Part shown: piece after piece, positions 42,052 through 51,929 of the stretch
Layout of the letters: each line of letters begins with the position of its first letter
Position numbering within the stretch: the stretch's first letter is position 1
NCBI RefSeq assembly: GCF_000737535.1
Contig: NZ_CP006269.1
Location: forward strand, 2,356,001 to 2,420,000
Source: Synechococcus sp. KORDI-100
GTDB taxonomy: Bacteria > Cyanobacteriota > Cyanobacteriia > PCC-6307 > Cyanobiaceae
Length of the DNA: 64,000 nucleotides
Direction: 5' to 3'
Program-made: the position numbers and the translations under genes
The notes under the pieces: model-generated
The model's database searches: none
The model's input: the letters and a program-made list of their open reading frames with translations, nothing else
What the model was told of the DNA's origin: nothing

Positions 42052-43302
42052 GTGCACAAAGACATTCAATACGCCCCATTGACCAGCGTCTCGGTCTCCC
42101 AACGACGTTCAGCGCGGGAACGCATCAGAGAACGTCCAAATCTGATGCAGCGATTACTGCCTCTTCCCTGGGCGTTATGGCCGGCGGAAGCACGGTTGCT
42201 CATCGGCCTGACCGCCCTGTGGAGCCTGGCGGGTCTGATCGTGCTGGGGTCGGCGAGCTGGTGGGTTGCCCTGCGTGAAATCGGAGATGGTGCATTCTAC
42301 GTCAAACGGCAGGCGATCTGGTTGATCGCCAGCTGGAGCCTGCTCGGGCTCACGCTTAGCACCAGCCTGCGCCGCTGGCTCAAATGGTCTGGACCAGCCC
42401 TCTGGATCGGCTGTTTGATGATTGCCGCCACCTTGGTGATGGGCACCACGGTCAACGGGGCCAGCCGTTGGCTCGTGGTGGGCCCGCTCCAGGTCCAGCC
42501 CTCGGAGCTGGTAAAACCCTTCGTGGTGCTTCAGGCCGCCAATCTGTTCGCCCCCTGGAACCGGGTTGGGCTTGATCAAAAGCTGCTCTGGCTTGGCAGC
42601 TTCGGAGGGCTGCTGCTGCTGATTCTCAAGCAGCCCAATCTCTCCACGGCTGCTCTCATGGGCCTGACGCTCTGGATGGTGGCCCTGGCAGCGGGGCTGC
42701 GGCTGAGAAGTCTCCTTGGCACGGCATTGGTGGGAGCCGGCATGGGAGTCACCAGCATCCTGCTGAATGAGTACCAACGACTGCGCGTGGTCTCGTTCCT
42801 TGACCCCTGGCAGGATCCCATGGGTGACGGCTATCAGCTTGTTCAAAGCCTGCTGGCCATCGGCTCAGGAGGCCTGGCCGGCCAGGGATATGGGCTCTCC
42901 ACACAGAAGCTGCAATACCTGCCGATTCAGAACACTGATTTCATCTACGCCGTGTTTGCAGAGGAGTTCGGCTTCGTCGGCTCAATAATGCTGCTGCTGT
43001 TCCTGATGCTGATGGCCTGGGCCGGTCTCAGAGTTGCCTTGCGCTGCCGAAGCAACCAGGCGCGCCTTGTGGCGATCGGCTGCTGCACGATTCTGGTTGG
43101 TCAGTCGATCCTCAACATCGCCGTCGCCTCCGGTGCCATGCCGACCACGGGGCTGCCCTTGCCCCTGATCAGCTACGGAGGCAATTCCCTGATGTCCAGT
43201 CTCGTGATTCTGGGGCTGTTGATCCGTTGTTCCCTTGAATCCACAGGGCTGATCGGTGGACGCACAGCTGCGAGGGAGAGGATGCCCCGCCAGCCTCGAT
43301 AG
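42052..43302 (+). CDS. ftsW: cell-division SEDS protein FtsW
   Basis: A 416-residue (or 385 from ATG 42145) ten-helix glycosyltransferase of septal peptidoglycan. SEDS signatures are VNGASRWLVVGPLQVQPSEL, FLDPWQDPMGDGYQLVQSL, IQNTDFIYAVFAEEFGF and TTGLPLPLISYGGNS. The GTG 42052 start gives a 31-residue polar leader. The ccdA frame opens immediately downstream. Confidence 0.93.
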   Translation: MHKDIQYAPLTSVSVSQRRSARERIRERPNLMQRLLPLPWALWPAEARLLIGLTALWSLAGLIVLGSASWWVALREIGDGAFYVKRQAIWLIASWSLLGLTLSTSLRRWLKWSGPALWIGCLMIAATLVMGTTVNGASRWLVVGPLQVQPSELVKPFVVLQAANLFAPWNRVGLDQKLLWLGSFGGLLLLILKQPNLSTAALMGLTLWMVALAAGLRLRSLLGTALVGAGMGVTSILLNEYQRLRVVSFLDPWQDPMGDGYQLVQSLLAIGSGGLAGQGYGLSTQKLQYLPIQNTDFIYAVFAEEFGFVGSIMLLLFLMLMAWAGLRVALRCRSNQARLVAIGCCTILVGQSILNIAVASGAMPTTGLPLPLISYGGNSLMSSLVILGLLIRCSLESTGLIGGRTAARERMPRQPR

Positions 43303-43407
43303 GCTGAACAACGAGTTTCGAGCCTGGTCCTGGATCTGCTTCTGCTTTCGGATCTGGCGCAACGCAGTGAACAGCTGCTGAACCAGGCCCTTTCCAACCC
43401 GGGACCC

Positions 43408-44043
43408 TTGACCCTGGCGTTGGTGTTCTCTGGGGGTGCCCTCACGAGCCTTGGGCCATGCTCTCTGTCGCTTCTTCCCGTCACCCTCGCTTATCTCGCA
43501 GGGTTTGAGGATGGACAAAGCCCCTGGCAGCGCAGCCTTGCCTTCTGCAGTGGCATCGTCGGGGCGCTGGTGCTGCTGGGAAGCCTGAGTGGTTTGCTGG
43601 GCCGCATCTACGGACAGGTCCCAACTCTGGTGCCAACGCTGGTGGCCATCCTGGCCGTGGTGATGGGCCTCAACCTGCTGGGTCTACTCCGCATTCCTCT
43701 GCCGTCCGGCCCTGATCCAGAGCTTTGGCGCAAACGGGTGCCTGCCTCCCTGGCCCCTGTGGCGGCAGGCCTGGCCTTCGGTCTGGCCGCCTCTCCATGC
43801 ACCACACCGGTGTTGGCCGTTCTTCTTGGTTGGATCGCCCAGAGTGGGAGGCCCCTTGTGGGCATGGTGCTGCTCACCAGTTTCGGCATTGGCCAGGTTC
43901 TGCCTCTGCTGCTGGCAGGCACGTTCGCGGCCTCGGTTCCACGGCTGCTGTCCCTGCGTTCGATCGGGCGTTGGGTCCCACCGATCAGCGGCGTTGTCCT
44001 GCTGGCCAGCGGCATGCTGACGCTGCTGGCGCGCTGGAGCTAG
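43408..44043 (+). CDS. ccdA: cytochrome c biogenesis protein CcdA
   Basis: A 211-residue (as started) six-helix membrane protein that carries reductant across the thylakoid/plasma membrane for c-type cytochrome haem ligation. The paired redox cysteines are in [11 protein letters not shown] and [14 protein letters not shown] 43408 is the first standard start, but the frame is open to 43303 and the extra residues (LVLDLLLLSDLAQRSEQ) look like a genuine N-terminus. A CTG start near 43324 is possible. It is followed by ccs1 after an AGGAGG ribosome site. Confidence 0.88.
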   Translation: MTLALVFSGGALTSLGPCSLSLLPVTLAYLAGFEDGQSPWQRSLAFCSGIVGALVLLGSLSGLLGRIYGQVPTLVPTLVAILAVVMGLNLLGLLRIPLPSGPDPELWRKRVPASLAPVAAGLAFGLAASPCTTPVLAVLLGWIAQSGRPLVGMVLLTSFGIGQVLPLLLAGTFAASVPRLLSLRSIGRWVPPISGVVLLASGMLTLLARWS

Positions 44044-44051
44044 GAGGAGCC

Positions 44052-45332
44052 ATGGGGCTGCTGATGCGTCGCCTGGCGGGCCTGCTCTCCGATCTGCGGC
44101 TTGCCATTGTGTTGCTGCTGTTGGTCGCTCTGGCCAGCGCCATCGGCACAGCCATTCCCCAGGGTGATCCTCCCGCCAGTTACATCGACGCCTACACAGA
44201 GACCCCCTGGCTGGGGCTGCTGAGCGGCGATCAGGTTCTTCAACTGCAGCTGGATCATGTGTATTCCAGTGGCTGGTTTCTGGCACTGCTCGCCTGGCTG
44301 GGGCTCGCCCTGATCCTGTGCAGCTGGCGCCGTCAATGGCCTGCACTCCAGGCAGCCTGCCAGTGGATCGACTACAAGACGCCACGACAACTCAGCAAAC
44401 TCTCCATCGCTGAAACGGTGGCTTGTGAAAACGCCGACGACAGCCTTCAGCGTCTGTCGTCGTTGCTGCGGTCCAGGGGCTGGCAGCTGAACAGCCAGGA
44501 CGGGAGGCTGGCCGCACGCAAGGGACTTGCGGGTCGCGTTGGTCCCCTCTTGGTGCATACAGGGCTGGTGCTGTTGATGCTGGGAGCTGTCTGGGGGGCG
44601 TTGGCGGGACATCGCCTCGAACGGTTCCTGGCCCCTGGCCGCAGTTTGGATCTGCTCAACCGCCTCGGCGACAACCAAGTCACGATCACGCTGAAGGATT
44701 TCCAGATCGAGCGGGATGCGGCTGGGCGGCCTGAACAGTTCCGCTCCGCCCTTGAATTGGAGGGGCGCCAGCAATCCCAGGTCTCGGAAATCAGCGTCAA
44801 CCACCCCCTCAGATATCGCGGCATCACGATTTACCAGGCGGACTGGTCGTTGGCGACGATCACCCTTCAGATCGGCAAAAGCCCGGAACTGGAGCTGCCC
44901 CTGCAGACCTTCCCGCAGCTGGGGGAGCAGGTCTGGGGCTTGGTTCTGCCGACTCGGCCAGACGGTTCGGAGCCCGTGCTGCTGAGCCTGGAGACGGAAG
45001 AAGGCCCCGTGCAGATCTTTGATGGCAATGGCGAGCGCCTGGCCCTGTTACGTCCTGGAGGAGAGCCAGGCGACGTGAAGGGATTACCTCTGAGGGTGGC
45101 GTCCGTTCTGCCGGCGAGTGGCCTGTTGCTGAAACGTGATCCTGGGGTGCCGCTCGTCTACCTCGGATTTGCCGTGACGCTCCTGGGAGGTGGGCTCAGC
45201 CTGATAGCGACACGTCAGGTCTGGGCCATCGCCAACGACAGACAGCTGCATGTGGGAGGACTCTGCAACCGCAATCTCACTGCATTCGCAGTGGAGCTGC
45301 CATTGATCCTGCAGGAGGTTCAACAGGGCTGA
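44052..45332 (+). CDS. ccsB: cytochrome c biogenesis protein Ccs1/CcsB (ResB family)
   Basis: A 426-residue membrane component of the system II haem ligation complex. An N-terminal double-helix region ([43 protein letters not shown]) is followed by a third helix at ~165 and a large lumenal domain. The last helix is near residue 360 ([17 protein letters not shown]). The start is ATG 44052 with AGGAGG at 44043-44048. It pairs with ccdA. Its partner CcsA is not in the window. Confidence 0.93.
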   Translation: MGLLMRRLAGLLSDLRLAIVLLLLVALASAIGTAIPQGDPPASYIDAYTETPWLGLLSGDQVLQLQLDHVYSSGWFLALLAWLGLALILCSWRRQWPALQAACQWIDYKTPRQLSKLSIAETVACENADDSLQRLSSLLRSRGWQLNSQDGRLAARKGLAGRVGPLLVHTGLVLLMLGAVWGALAGHRLERFLAPGRSLDLLNRLGDNQVTITLKDFQIERDAAGRPEQFRSALELEGRQQSQVSEISVNHPLRYRGITIYQADWSLATITLQIGKSPELELPLQTFPQLGEQVWGLVLPTRPDGSEPVLLSLETEEGPVQIFDGNGERLALLRPGGEPGDVKGLPLRVASVLPASGLLLKRDPGVPLVYLGFAVTLLGGGLSLIATRQVWAIANDRQLHVGGLCNRNLTAFAVELPLILQEVQQG

Positions 45333-45751
45333 CGCGTTCCATGGCTGACCCGAACAATGGTGTGGACATTGCCGCGGGGATTGAAGTCGGCTTCCAGCTG
45401 CATCCACACCGGGTCCGTTGCAGCCACCAAATCATCAAGGATGCGATTGGTGACTTCCTCATGGGAAATGGATCGATCCCGGAAACTGTTCACGTAAAGC
45501 TTGATCGCCTTCAATTCAACGACCCGAGGACCGGGTTGATAAACCAAACGCAGGACAGCGAAATCCGGATAACCCGAAAACGGGCACTTGCAGGTGAATT
45601 CCGGTAGCTCGATGGAGACCTCATAGGGCCTGCCAGGGCGCGGATTTTCGAAACAGATCAACTCGGCTTGAGCGATGGCACGCTCGCCGTAATGAGGCGT
45701 CAACGTCCGATCGGCAGCGGAAGCAGCAGTCACCAGCTCAGAGGGGAACAC
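45320..45751 (-). CDS. queF: NADPH-dependent preQ0 reductase QueF (type I)
   Basis: A 143-residue tunnel-fold enzyme reducing 7-cyano-7-deazaguanine to preQ1 for queuosine. The catalytic cysteine lies in [14 protein letters not shown]. The family motif [15 protein letters not shown] and [13 protein letters not shown] are present. GTG 45751 is the start. The last 13 nt overlap the convergent ccsB end. Confidence 0.95.
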   Translation of the reverse strand: MFPSELVTAASAADRTLTPHYGERAIAQAELICFENPRPGRPYEVSIELPEFTCKCPFSGYPDFAVLRLVYQPGPRVVELKAIKLYVNSFRDRSISHEEVTNRILDDLVAATDPVWMQLEADFNPRGNVHTIVRVSHGTRQPC

Positions 45752-45838
45752 TCGTTACGAACCTAAAAGGGCAGGGATTTCACCGTTCTGTTACAGCCAT
45801 CACAACCAAGGGCAGTTGACGCGTCATTCTTTGGATAA

Positions 45839-46189
<351 letters not shown>

Positions 46190-46911
46190 TCGCAAAACTC
46201 AAAGAAACGAATCCTTCGAAAGCTTGTGGGTATAGCAACAAGTCTTTCCAATTTATCTTATTGCACCTACATCCTAATTCAATTTCGAGTCAATACTGCC
46301 ATAAGCAATTTGTAAAACAAAGTAAAAACCTGCTTGTAACTGATTTTGAATTAATAGTTTAATATACCAGCAAAAGTTAAGCCATCTTCTTAAATATGAC
46401 TGAACTCAATATGCATCAAATTCGACCGATAAACCAACACTAGCAAAAAAAATAAAAATGTAGCAAGGTTTTCAAAGAAATGATTCAACCTCATAAGCAC
46501 GAGCCGAAATTAATCGAAAATTGTTCATCTAACGACTCAAGAAGAAGAAAGCCAGAACAATAAATTAATAACTGGATCCATGTAATAACAAAGTTTTAAG
46601 CGCTGAGCACAGGCAAGGAAAGGATTTACGAATGGGTTACTGCGGCAAAGCGTCTAGCGTAAAACAAGCACTCTAAAAGTAATTTATTTCCAGATATCGT
46701 TATAAACATTTAAAATAATCAAAACCATTCAAAATCTCAAAATCTGCAAGCAATTGAATCTTAAGAGCCATCAGCGTGAAATGAAGTTATGAGTTCTTTA
46801 GTTACGAGGCAAAGGAATAAAATAATTCGGCAGCATTAAGGAATTAATGCTACTATTCAATAAATATATGCCGATATCATAGATTCAGACGTTGTTCAAC
46901 CGCGCAGGCCG
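46190..46911. other. AT-rich gene-free stretch
   Basis: About 720 bp, strikingly AT-rich compared with glnB and purB, with stops in all frames and no ORF of 60 codons. I see no tRNA, no clear terminator hairpin and no repeat array. It may hold the purB promoter, an unrecognised RNA, or a fully decayed insert. Confidence 0.5.
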
Positions 46912-48207
46912 TTGATCGAGCGCTACACCCTGCCCGAGATGGGTGCTGTCTGGAATGAGCAGGCCAAATTCCAGAGCTGGCTGGATGTTGAGATCGCCGC
47001 CACGGAAGCCAATTGCCGCCTCGGCCGCGTCCCTCAGGAGGCCCTGGACACCATCAAGGCCAAGGCGAGCTTTGAGGTGGAACGCATCCTCGAAATTGAA
47101 GCTGAGGTGCGTCATGACGTCATCGCCTTCCTCACCAATGTGAATGAACACGTCGGCGATGCCGGGCGTTACATCCACGTCGGCATGACAAGCTCCGATG
47201 TTCTGGATACAGGCCTGGCGCTGCAGCTGAAACAGTCCATTGTCTTGCTCCGTCAGGAATTGGACGCACTGGCAGACGCGTTGAGGACCTTGGCAAGGGC
47301 TCATAAAGACACGGAGATGATCGGTCGTTCCCATGCCATTCACGGGGAACCGATCACCTTCGGATTCAAGGTGGCCGGTTGGTTGGCGGAGACAGAACGC
47401 AATCGCCAGCGGCTTCAACGTCTGGAACGGGATGTGGCCGTTGGCCAAATCAGTGGTGCCATGGGGACCTACGCAAACACCGATCCTCAGGTTGAAGCCA
47501 TCAGCTGCGACATTCTTGGCCTGGTGCCGGACACGGCCAGTACCCAGGTGATCTCCCGTGATCGCCATGCCGACTATGTGCAAACCCTGGCCCTGGTAGG
47601 CGCCTCCCTAGAACGCTTCTCCACCGAGATCCGCAATCTGCAACGGACCGATGTGCTGGAAGTGGAGGAGAACTTCGCGAAAGGCCAGAAAGGCAGTTCA
47701 GCCATGCCGCACAAGCGCAACCCGATCCGCAGCGAACGAATCGGCGGACTCGCCCGTGTTCTGCGCAGCTACACCATCGCCGCCCTGGAAAACGTGGCGC
47801 TTTGGCATGAACGGGACATCAGCCACAGCTCCACAGAGCGCATGATGCTGCCGGACTGCTCGGTCACCCTCCACTTCATGCTGAGGGAGATGACCGCCGT
47901 GGTGAATAGTCTGGGTATCTACCCCGAGAACATGCGGCGGAACATGAACGTCTACGGCGGCGTGGTGTTCAGCCAGCGGGTCCTGCTGGCTCTGGTGGGC
48001 AGCGGCATGAGCCGGGAGGAGGCTTACCGGGTGGTGCAACGCAACGCCCATACCGCCTGGAATACCGATGGCGGTAATTTCCGGGCCAATCTGGAGGGTG
48101 ACGCGGATGTCACTGGACGTCTTTCAGACGATCAGCTTGCCGACTGCTTCGCCACCGATGTGCATCAGGCCAATCTCGGGGTGATCTGGGATCGTCTGGC
48201 GATTTAG
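46912..48207 (+). CDS. purB: adenylosuccinate lyase
   Basis: A 431-residue fumarase-superfamily enzyme with two steps in AMP/IMP synthesis. It has N-terminal MIERYTLPEMGAVWNEQAKF, GMTSSDVLDTGLALQ, RSHAIHGEPITFG and the signature loop KGSSAMPHKRNPI with the catalytic serine. The start is TTG 46912. It ends one base before the convergent export gene. Confidence 0.96.
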   Translation: MIERYTLPEMGAVWNEQAKFQSWLDVEIAATEANCRLGRVPQEALDTIKAKASFEVERILEIEAEVRHDVIAFLTNVNEHVGDAGRYIHVGMTSSDVLDTGLALQLKQSIVLLRQELDALADALRTLARAHKDTEMIGRSHAIHGEPITFGFKVAGWLAETERNRQRLQRLERDVAVGQISGAMGTYANTDPQVEAISCDILGLVPDTASTQVISRDRHADYVQTLALVGASLERFSTEIRNLQRTDVLEVEENFAKGQKGSSAMPHKRNPIRSERIGGLARVLRSYTIAALENVALWHERDISHSSTERMMLPDCSVTLHFMLREMTAVVNSLGIYPENMRRNMNVYGGVVFSQRVLLALVGSGMSREEAYRVVQRNAHTAWNTDGGNFRANLEGDADVTGRLSDDQLADCFATDVHQANLGVIWDRLAI

Positions 48208-48208
48208 A

Positions 48209-49321
48209 TCAGAAACCCAACAACCCTCCAACAGGAAGGCCGAGCAGACGAAAAATAGATGTTGCCTTGATGATGGGATTGAACGGCTCCAACGCATCCG
48301 ACATGGAATCCGTTACCTTGGCGAGTTGATTGCGATTCACCACCAGCACATCCCCCTGACGCAGGGGTGGGTTGGTCGGGCTGCTGAGGGTGGCTTTGGG
48401 GTTGAACCCGAGACGCTTCACAGAGGGTTTCCCCTCTCCATCAACACGAATGAGCTCAACGGTGTTGTCACTACCTCGACGTGTGATGCCACCTGTCGCC
48501 AAAATCGCCCTTGAGACTGGAGAATTTGACGGCACTTCCACCACACCTGGCTTCGCGACTTCACCAATCACATTCACTTTGATGGTGTCCGGAGCAAAGT
48601 TGGATGCCGCGGCCGTAATCATGTCTGAATTGCTGAGATTTTCTGCTTTGTAAACCCGAATGCTGTCTCCGTCATAGATCAACGGAATAGGAGCATGGCC
48701 CCCATCCCTGAGAATGGAGAGATAGTCGAAGCTGTAACGGGTTGGCTCAACACCTGGAGTCTGTGAGGGACGAATCAATTCCAGCCGCGAGAGATCACCA
48801 GTAGCCCCGATGCCCCCGGCTTTCCTCACAACGTCCACAAGGGTGGGCCAACCCCCGTCCCCTCTGGCTGGAAGCGAAAACACACCTGGTGTTTCCACAT
48901 CTCCCGTAACGGTGACCTTGATCGGGCGAGGGGCGACAAGATCGAGATGAACCAGAGGCCTGCGCAGAATCTTGGCGTAACTACTGGTAATGGATTGCTT
49001 CGCCTCCTCCAGCGTCAAACCCCAGACCTCAATCGTGCCGATACGGGGGAGGTTGATGGTGCCATCACTGAGGACTTCAACCTTGGCTTCATAGCCCTCC
49101 ATCTTGAAGACCGTCATTGAAAGCTGATCACCAGGACCCAGGCGATAGCGGTAAGACTTTCCCTCAAGAACAGACCCCATCGAATCGTTCATGGCGAGCG
49201 CCGTGGAACCCTGGGGTGCGGCCTGGGCAACGGCTGCAAAGGGAAGACAAAGCAAACCGCCGGCCAGGACTGCGGCGACACACTGCTGCTGAGAGGATCC
49301 TGGACGGCGGAGAAAAGACAT
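48209..49321 (-). CDS. outer-membrane polysaccharide export protein (Wza/KpsD-like, OPX)
   Basis: A 370-residue secreted protein. A signal peptide (hydrophobic core ~residues 15-30, AQAAP cleavage-like site) lacks a convincing lipobox. It is followed by a Poly_export domain (YRLGPGDQLSMTVFKMEGYE, ~55-145) and two SLBB-type beta-grasp units (IKVTVTGDVETPGVFSLP, ~150-235; IKVNVIGEVAKPGVVEVP, ~245-330). The end is hydrophobic (IFRLLGLPVGGLLGF). Known family role: the channel carrying capsule or exopolysaccharide across the outer membrane. It marks the left edge of the surface-polysaccharide locus and is divergent from the N-acyltransferase gene. Confidence 0.9.
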   Translation of the reverse strand: MSFLRRPGSSQQQCVAAVLAGGLLCLPFAAVAQAAPQGSTALAMNDSMGSVLEGKSYRYRLGPGDQLSMTVFKMEGYEAKVEVLSDGTINLPRIGTIEVWGLTLEEAKQSITSSYAKILRRPLVHLDLVAPRPIKVTVTGDVETPGVFSLPARGDGGWPTLVDVVRKAGGIGATGDLSRLELIRPSQTPGVEPTRYSFDYLSILRDGGHAPIPLIYDGDSIRVYKAENLSNSDMITAAASNFAPDTIKVNVIGEVAKPGVVEVPSNSPVSRAILATGGITRRGSDNTVELIRVDGEGKPSVKRLGFNPKATLSSPTNPPLRQGDVLVVNRNQLAKVTDSMSDALEPFNPIIKATSIFRLLGLPVGGLLGF

Positions 49322-49399
49322 ACAGCGTCTGAACGAGGGTCTGGAACTGACGGAAGAGGGATCTAATCTTCCCTCAGATTGAGACGGAATGGGACTTCA

Positions 49400-50356
49400 A
49401 TGACACTGTCTGGTTCGTCCATTCCGTCGGAGCAGACCCTGTCGAGCGAGCTGATCGAATCGCTCCGTTGTGATGGCCGACTCTTCGATGTCGAGGGGCT
49501 TGATCTGTACCTGATCCGCGGAGATCAGTTCCCTGCCGTGGCCGAAGCGGTCGGACGACTGCGGGAGTCCACCTATCGCGAACAGCTGTCCGGCTCGGGA
49601 GAGACCTTGGATCTCGATGGGCGCGACCAGGCCTATGACCATCTCCTGCTGGTGGAAACCAACAGTGGAGTTCTCGCCGGCTCAGCCCGGCTTCAGTTTC
49701 TTCCCGCAGGCAGCCGAGGAGACGATCTTCCAGACGGAAACAGCTCCTACCTGGAACACGTCTATCCAGGCATCAAAAAAACCCTGACGGATCTGGGCAA
49801 TCATCTGGAAATCGGCCGGGTCGCTCTCGCGAATCGCTTTCAGCGGCAGCCCCATTCGCTGATGGCCCTGTTCCGAGGAGGATTGCTGATTGCTGTGCGC
49901 TCCGGGTACACAACCCTGCACGGACTGGTGTCCTACAACCACTTCGCCTACGCCGATGCGGTCAACGAGGTCTTTCTCAGCAACCTGATGCAGCCGCCCT
50001 ATCGGCAGAGCGAACCGACACTGCCGGCACCTCGTCATCCCGTTGAGACCATCCGAGCCAGTGACGCTCCCAGCGACATTCCCAATGTCCAGGCATTGGA
50101 AGTTGAGATCCGCAGCCACCATGCCGACACGTTTCGACTGCCCGTTCTCCTGCGTCAGTACTTCAATCTGATGGAGGCCCGCGTCTGCGGTCTCTCCCTC
50201 GCCAGGGACTTCAATCAGATTACAGAAATCCTGATGTCCGCAGATCTCAGCCGGTTGCCAGAAGAACGTCTGCGTTTCTTCATCGATGTGGTCCACAATC
50301 CCATCTACCAGCAATTCAGCTGGTACCGAGGAGAAGGATCAACTGAGCAGCGCTGA
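49400..50356 (+). CDS. GNAT-type N-acyltransferase (OlsB / autoinducer-synthase-like)
   Basis: About 318 residues from ATG 49400. Residues ~40-210 have the fold pattern of acyl-ACP-using GNATs: VGRLRESTYREQ, LLVETNSGVLAGSARLQFLP, LEIGRVALANRFQRQPHSLM and LHGLVSYNHFAYADAVNEVF. The last ~100 residues are unassigned. Known relatives move fatty-acyl groups from ACP onto amines (ornithine, homoserine lactone). Here a dedicated ACP gene follows 33 bp downstream and a ketoacyl synthase after that, so an acyl-ACP donor is likely. The acceptor is unknown, with an amino sugar or lipid of the capsule possible. Confidence 0.72.
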   Translation: MTLSGSSIPSEQTLSSELIESLRCDGRLFDVEGLDLYLIRGDQFPAVAEAVGRLRESTYREQLSGSGETLDLDGRDQAYDHLLLVETNSGVLAGSARLQFLPAGSRGDDLPDGNSSYLEHVYPGIKKTLTDLGNHLEIGRVALANRFQRQPHSLMALFRGGLLIAVRSGYTTLHGLVSYNHFAYADAVNEVFLSNLMQPPYRQSEPTLPAPRHPVETIRASDAPSDIPNVQALEVEIRSHHADTFRLPVLLRQYFNLMEARVCGLSLARDFNQITEILMSADLSRLPEERLRFFIDVVHNPIYQQFSWYRGEGSTEQR

Positions 50357-50389
50357 TACCTTGAACTATCAAATCTGAGGAGTTGCGGG

Positions 50390-50671
50390 TTGGGAGAATC
50401 ACTCCCTGACAAGCAGGAGTTGCAAGATCGCCTGATCGAGATCCTGCATCGCATCTCCGGAGCTGATCCGTCGACGATCAAGCCGGAGTCTCTCCTCATG
50501 GAGGACATCGGCATCGATTCACTTGGGTTCTACGAAATCCTGATCGAAGCCGACACCAGCTTCGGAATCCGGATCAAGGAAGAGGATCTGCTGAAGTTCA
50601 GAACAGTCGCGGATATCCAGAGCCACCTGGAGTCTCTGGACATCCAGCCAACCCATGCCGAAACCACCTGA
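50390..50671 (+). CDS. acyl carrier protein
   Basis: A 93-residue acidic helical protein. The phosphopantetheine serine is Ser44 in MEDIGIDSLGFYEILIE. It starts at TTG 50390, eight bases past GAGGAG. It differs from housekeeping AcpP (DSLD followed by VELVM), so it is probably a pathway-specific carrier. It overlaps the ketoacyl synthase start by 17 nt and lies just after the N-acyltransferase, forming an acyl cassette. Confidence 0.88.
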   Translation: MGESLPDKQELQDRLIEILHRISGADPSTIKPESLLMEDIGIDSLGFYEILIEADTSFGIRIKEEDLLKFRTVADIQSHLESLDIQPTHAETT

Positions 50672-51929
50672 ACGCATCGCCGTTGTCGGATGGGGATCGT
50701 TGTCGCCCCTTGGCACCAGCGCGGATGTCACCTGGAGAGCCGTGCTGTCGGGAGCCTCAGGCATTGCGTCCCTGACGCAGGACTGGGCTGCTGACCTACC
50801 AAGCCGTATCGCGGGTTGTGTTGACGAAAGCGCGTTGTCGGACCTGGAACCGCTTCTCCGCCGGCGTTCCGACCGCTGCGCTCAGCTGGCCGTGATGGCC
50901 GCTCGCCAGACCTGGACCATGGCCGCAGACCACCGCGCCGGTGTTGACCAGCAACGGGTGGCTGTCGTGGTGGGAACCGGCATCGGCGGACTGGGGACCA
51001 TGCACATCCAGCACCAGCAGCTCAGCGCCGGAGGGCCATCGCGGGTCAATCCACTGACAGTCCCGATGCTGATCCCGGATGGTCCGGCTGGCCAGGTCGC
51101 CATTGATCTGGGGCTGCATGGGGGGGCCCACACGCCCGTCTCCGCCTGTGCCTCCGGTGCCGAAGCCTTGATGCTGGCCCAGATGCTGCTGCAGGACGAC
51201 CGAGCGGATCTTGTTCTTGCCGGTGGCGCGGAAGCGCCTGTGAACCGTCTTGGCCTGGTGGGTTTTTCAGCGATGCGTGCCCTGTCCTGCCGCAACGAGG
51301 AACCGGATCAGGCGTCTCGGCCCTATGGCCTGGAACGGGATGGCTTTGTTCTTTCAGAGGGTGCAGGCATGCTGGCGTTGATGCGCGATCGCGACGTCGG
51401 TTCCAAACCACGACTGGGTTGGATCCTGGCCTGCGGCAGCAGCAGTGACGCCCATCACATCGTGGCTCCGGAGCCGCAAGGCCTGCAGGCGAGCCGGGCG
51501 ATCGATGACGCCCTTCGCAGAGCAGACATCAGCCCCGCTGATCTCTCTGCCGTCCAGGCCCATGCCACAGGGACCAGCCTGGGAGACATGGCAGAGGCAA
51601 GGGCTCTGCGGCGCAGTCTTGGATCAGCAGCGGATCACGTTCCCGTCTGCGCACCGAAAGGCCAGCTCGGCCACCTGCTCGGCGGTGCCGGTGCCGTTGA
51701 GGCAATCATCGCGTTGCAGTCCCTGAACGCCGGGCTGATCCCCAGGAGCGTCAATGCAGGTCCCCTCGATCCTGAGGTGGACCTCGCCATCACCATCGAT
51801 GGAAGTCAACCAGTCCCGAAACGCGGCAGTGATCCCTTGCTGCTGAAGAACGCCTTCGGTTTCGGCGGTCACAACATCAGCGTCCTGTTGTCAGCGCCTG
51901 CCGGTAGTACTCCTGAACGGCGCGCGTGA
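50655..51929 (+). CDS. beta-ketoacyl-ACP synthase (FabF-like, locus-specific)
   Basis: A 424-residue condensing enzyme. The Cys-His-His set is complete: Cys165 in PVSACASGAEA, His in QAHATGTSLGD (~residue 303) and His in KGQLGHLLGGAGA (~residue 338). The C-terminal LKNAFGFGGHNISVLL is canonical. Coupling to a dedicated ACP argues that it is a specialised KAS II paralogue elongating or priming a specific acyl chain. Its 3' end overlaps the convergent KpsS-PlsC gene by 53 nt. Confidence 0.9.
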   Translation: MPKPPERIAVVGWGSLSPLGTSADVTWRAVLSGASGIASLTQDWAADLPSRIAGCVDESALSDLEPLLRRRSDRCAQLAVMAARQTWTMAADHRAGVDQQRVAVVVGTGIGGLGTMHIQHQQLSAGGPSRVNPLTVPMLIPDGPAGQVAIDLGLHGGAHTPVSACASGAEALMLAQMLLQDDRADLVLAGGAEAPVNRLGLVGFSAMRALSCRNEEPDQASRPYGLERDGFVLSEGAGMLALMRDRDVGSKPRLGWILACGSSSDAHHIVAPEPQGLQASRAIDDALRRADISPADLSAVQAHATGTSLGDMAEARALRRSLGSAADHVPVCAPKGQLGHLLGGAGAVEAIIALQSLNAGLIPRSVNAGPLDPEVDLAITIDGSQPVPKRGSDPLLLKNAFGFGGHNISVLLSAPAGSTPERRA

